This document shows positions 6,455-6,799 of a stretch of DNA of 6,799 bases, one piece after another. The notes beneath the pieces were generated by a model that was not told the origin of the DNA, ran no database searches, and saw only the letters and a program-made list of their open reading frames with translations. The DNA is taken from contig JAURNA010000154.1 in NCBI GenBank assembly GCA_030830385.1, positions 1 to 6,799 of the forward strand. Reading direction: 5' to 3'. Numbering within the stretch: the first letter of the stretch is position 1; every line of letters starts with the position of its first letter. The position numbers and the translations under genes are program-made. The stretch comes from Crocinitomicaceae bacterium. GTDB lineage: Bacteria > Bacteroidota > Bacteroidia > Flavobacteriales_D > Crocinitomicaceae.

Positions 6455-6799
6455 ATCTCGACACCCTTCAATCAGAAATAGAACGTTGCAAAATCTGTCA
6501 CGGACTTCCGTTAGGTCCGCGCCCGGTGGTTCGATTCAGCACTACGAGCAAAATTCTGGTCATCGGGCAAGCTCCGGGAACGAAAGTGCATGCATCCGGA
6601 ATTCCCTGGGATGATCAGAGCGGAAAACGCCTTCGCGAATGGCTGCTGGTAGAACCCGATTTGTTCTACGACACGTCCATTTTTGCGATTGTCCCGATGG
6701 GGTTTTGCTACCCCGGAAAAGGGAAGTCAGGAGATCTGCCACCGAGAACCGAGTGCGCGCCGCACTGGCATCAGCGTATTCGCGATCAGCTTCCTGAAA
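6451..6799 (+). CDS. uracil-DNA glycosylase superfamily protein, Fe-S type, 3' end cut by window
   Basis: The first 116 codons are present and the frame stays open at the window edge. The protein belongs to the uracil-DNA glycosylase fold (COG1573-type), whose best-known members remove uracil or other deaminated bases from DNA. Four cysteines, C13, C16, C86 and C102, fit the C-x2-C-xn-C-x(14-17)-C pattern that holds a 4Fe-4S cluster in family 4 enzymes. Motif A reads GQAPG at 39-43 after the strand KILVI, followed by GIPWDDQSGKRLREW at 50-64, the usual G-x-P-[FW]-x-x-x-SG-x-x-L substrate pocket. Motif A differs from GEAPG of family 4 and GLAPG of family 5, and the KRRIH loop of UdgX is absent, so exact activity is uncertain. 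The ATG lies in ATGA shared with the stop of the upstream membrane-protein gene, implying translational coupling. The C-terminal motif with the second catalytic residue lies beyond the window. Confidence 0.85.
   Translation, partial: MNLDTLQSEIERCKICHGLPLGPRPVVRFSTTSKILVIGQAPGTKVHASGIPWDDQSGKRLREWLLVEPDLFYDTSIFAIVPMGFCYPGKGKSGDLPPRTECAPHWHQRIRDQLPE

Noticed and set aside
6560..6742. Minus-strand frame of 60 codons opposite the UDG-family gene
   Set aside because: Antisense to conserved UDG motifs; a shadow frame.
1..6799. CRISPR arrays, tRNA/rRNA genes, insertion sequences, defence or toxin-antitoxin modules
   Set aside because: No regular direct repeats, tRNA-like arms, transposase motifs or small toxin/antitoxin gene pairs were seen on either strand; nearly all the DNA is explained by four genes.

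Overview
The window looks like ordinary chromosomal DNA of a member of the Bacteroidota, possibly the Flavobacteriales. Three things point there: a very long one-piece ResB-CcsA cytochrome c maturation protein, a BshB1-type bacillithiol deacetylase, and a perfect TAnnTTTG-type -7 promoter box (TATATTTG) in front of the cytochrome gene. The taxonomic call is an inference from gene content; no rRNA or other marker is present.

Layout: two gene pairs diverge from a 144-bp intergenic region (4175-4318). Leftward, on the minus strand, run ccsA/ccsBA (4174-917) and then bshB1 (924-202), whose start overlaps the end of ccsA by 8 bp. Positions 1-201 hold no convincing gene, but a candidate intrinsic terminator for the leftward unit lies at 44-71. 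Rightward, on the plus strand, runs a 711-residue multi-pass membrane protein with a C-terminal TPR region (4319-6454). It overlaps by 4 bp (ATGA) the start of a uracil-DNA-glycosylase-superfamily protein with a four-cysteine Fe-S pattern (6451 onward), which is cut by the window end.

How the genes may work together: CcsBA should move heme across the membrane and join it to reduced CxxCH cysteines of apocytochromes c outside the cytoplasm. BshB1 makes the glucosamine-malate intermediate of bacillithiol, the low-molecular-weight thiol of many Bacteroidota. Their overlap suggests co-expression of a thiol-redox gene with a heme-thioether gene, but a direct functional link is only inferred. The rightward pair joins a GT-C-like membrane protein of unknown substrate to a DNA-repair-type protein; the overlap shows coupling and does not establish a shared pathway.

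I saw no mobile element, CRISPR array, tRNA, rRNA or obvious sign of horizontal transfer. The least described parts are the GT-C-like/TPR protein, the internal signal-peptide-like segment and histidine cluster in CcsBA, and the non-canonical UDG-family protein. I found no clear evidence for a wholly new multi-gene system.
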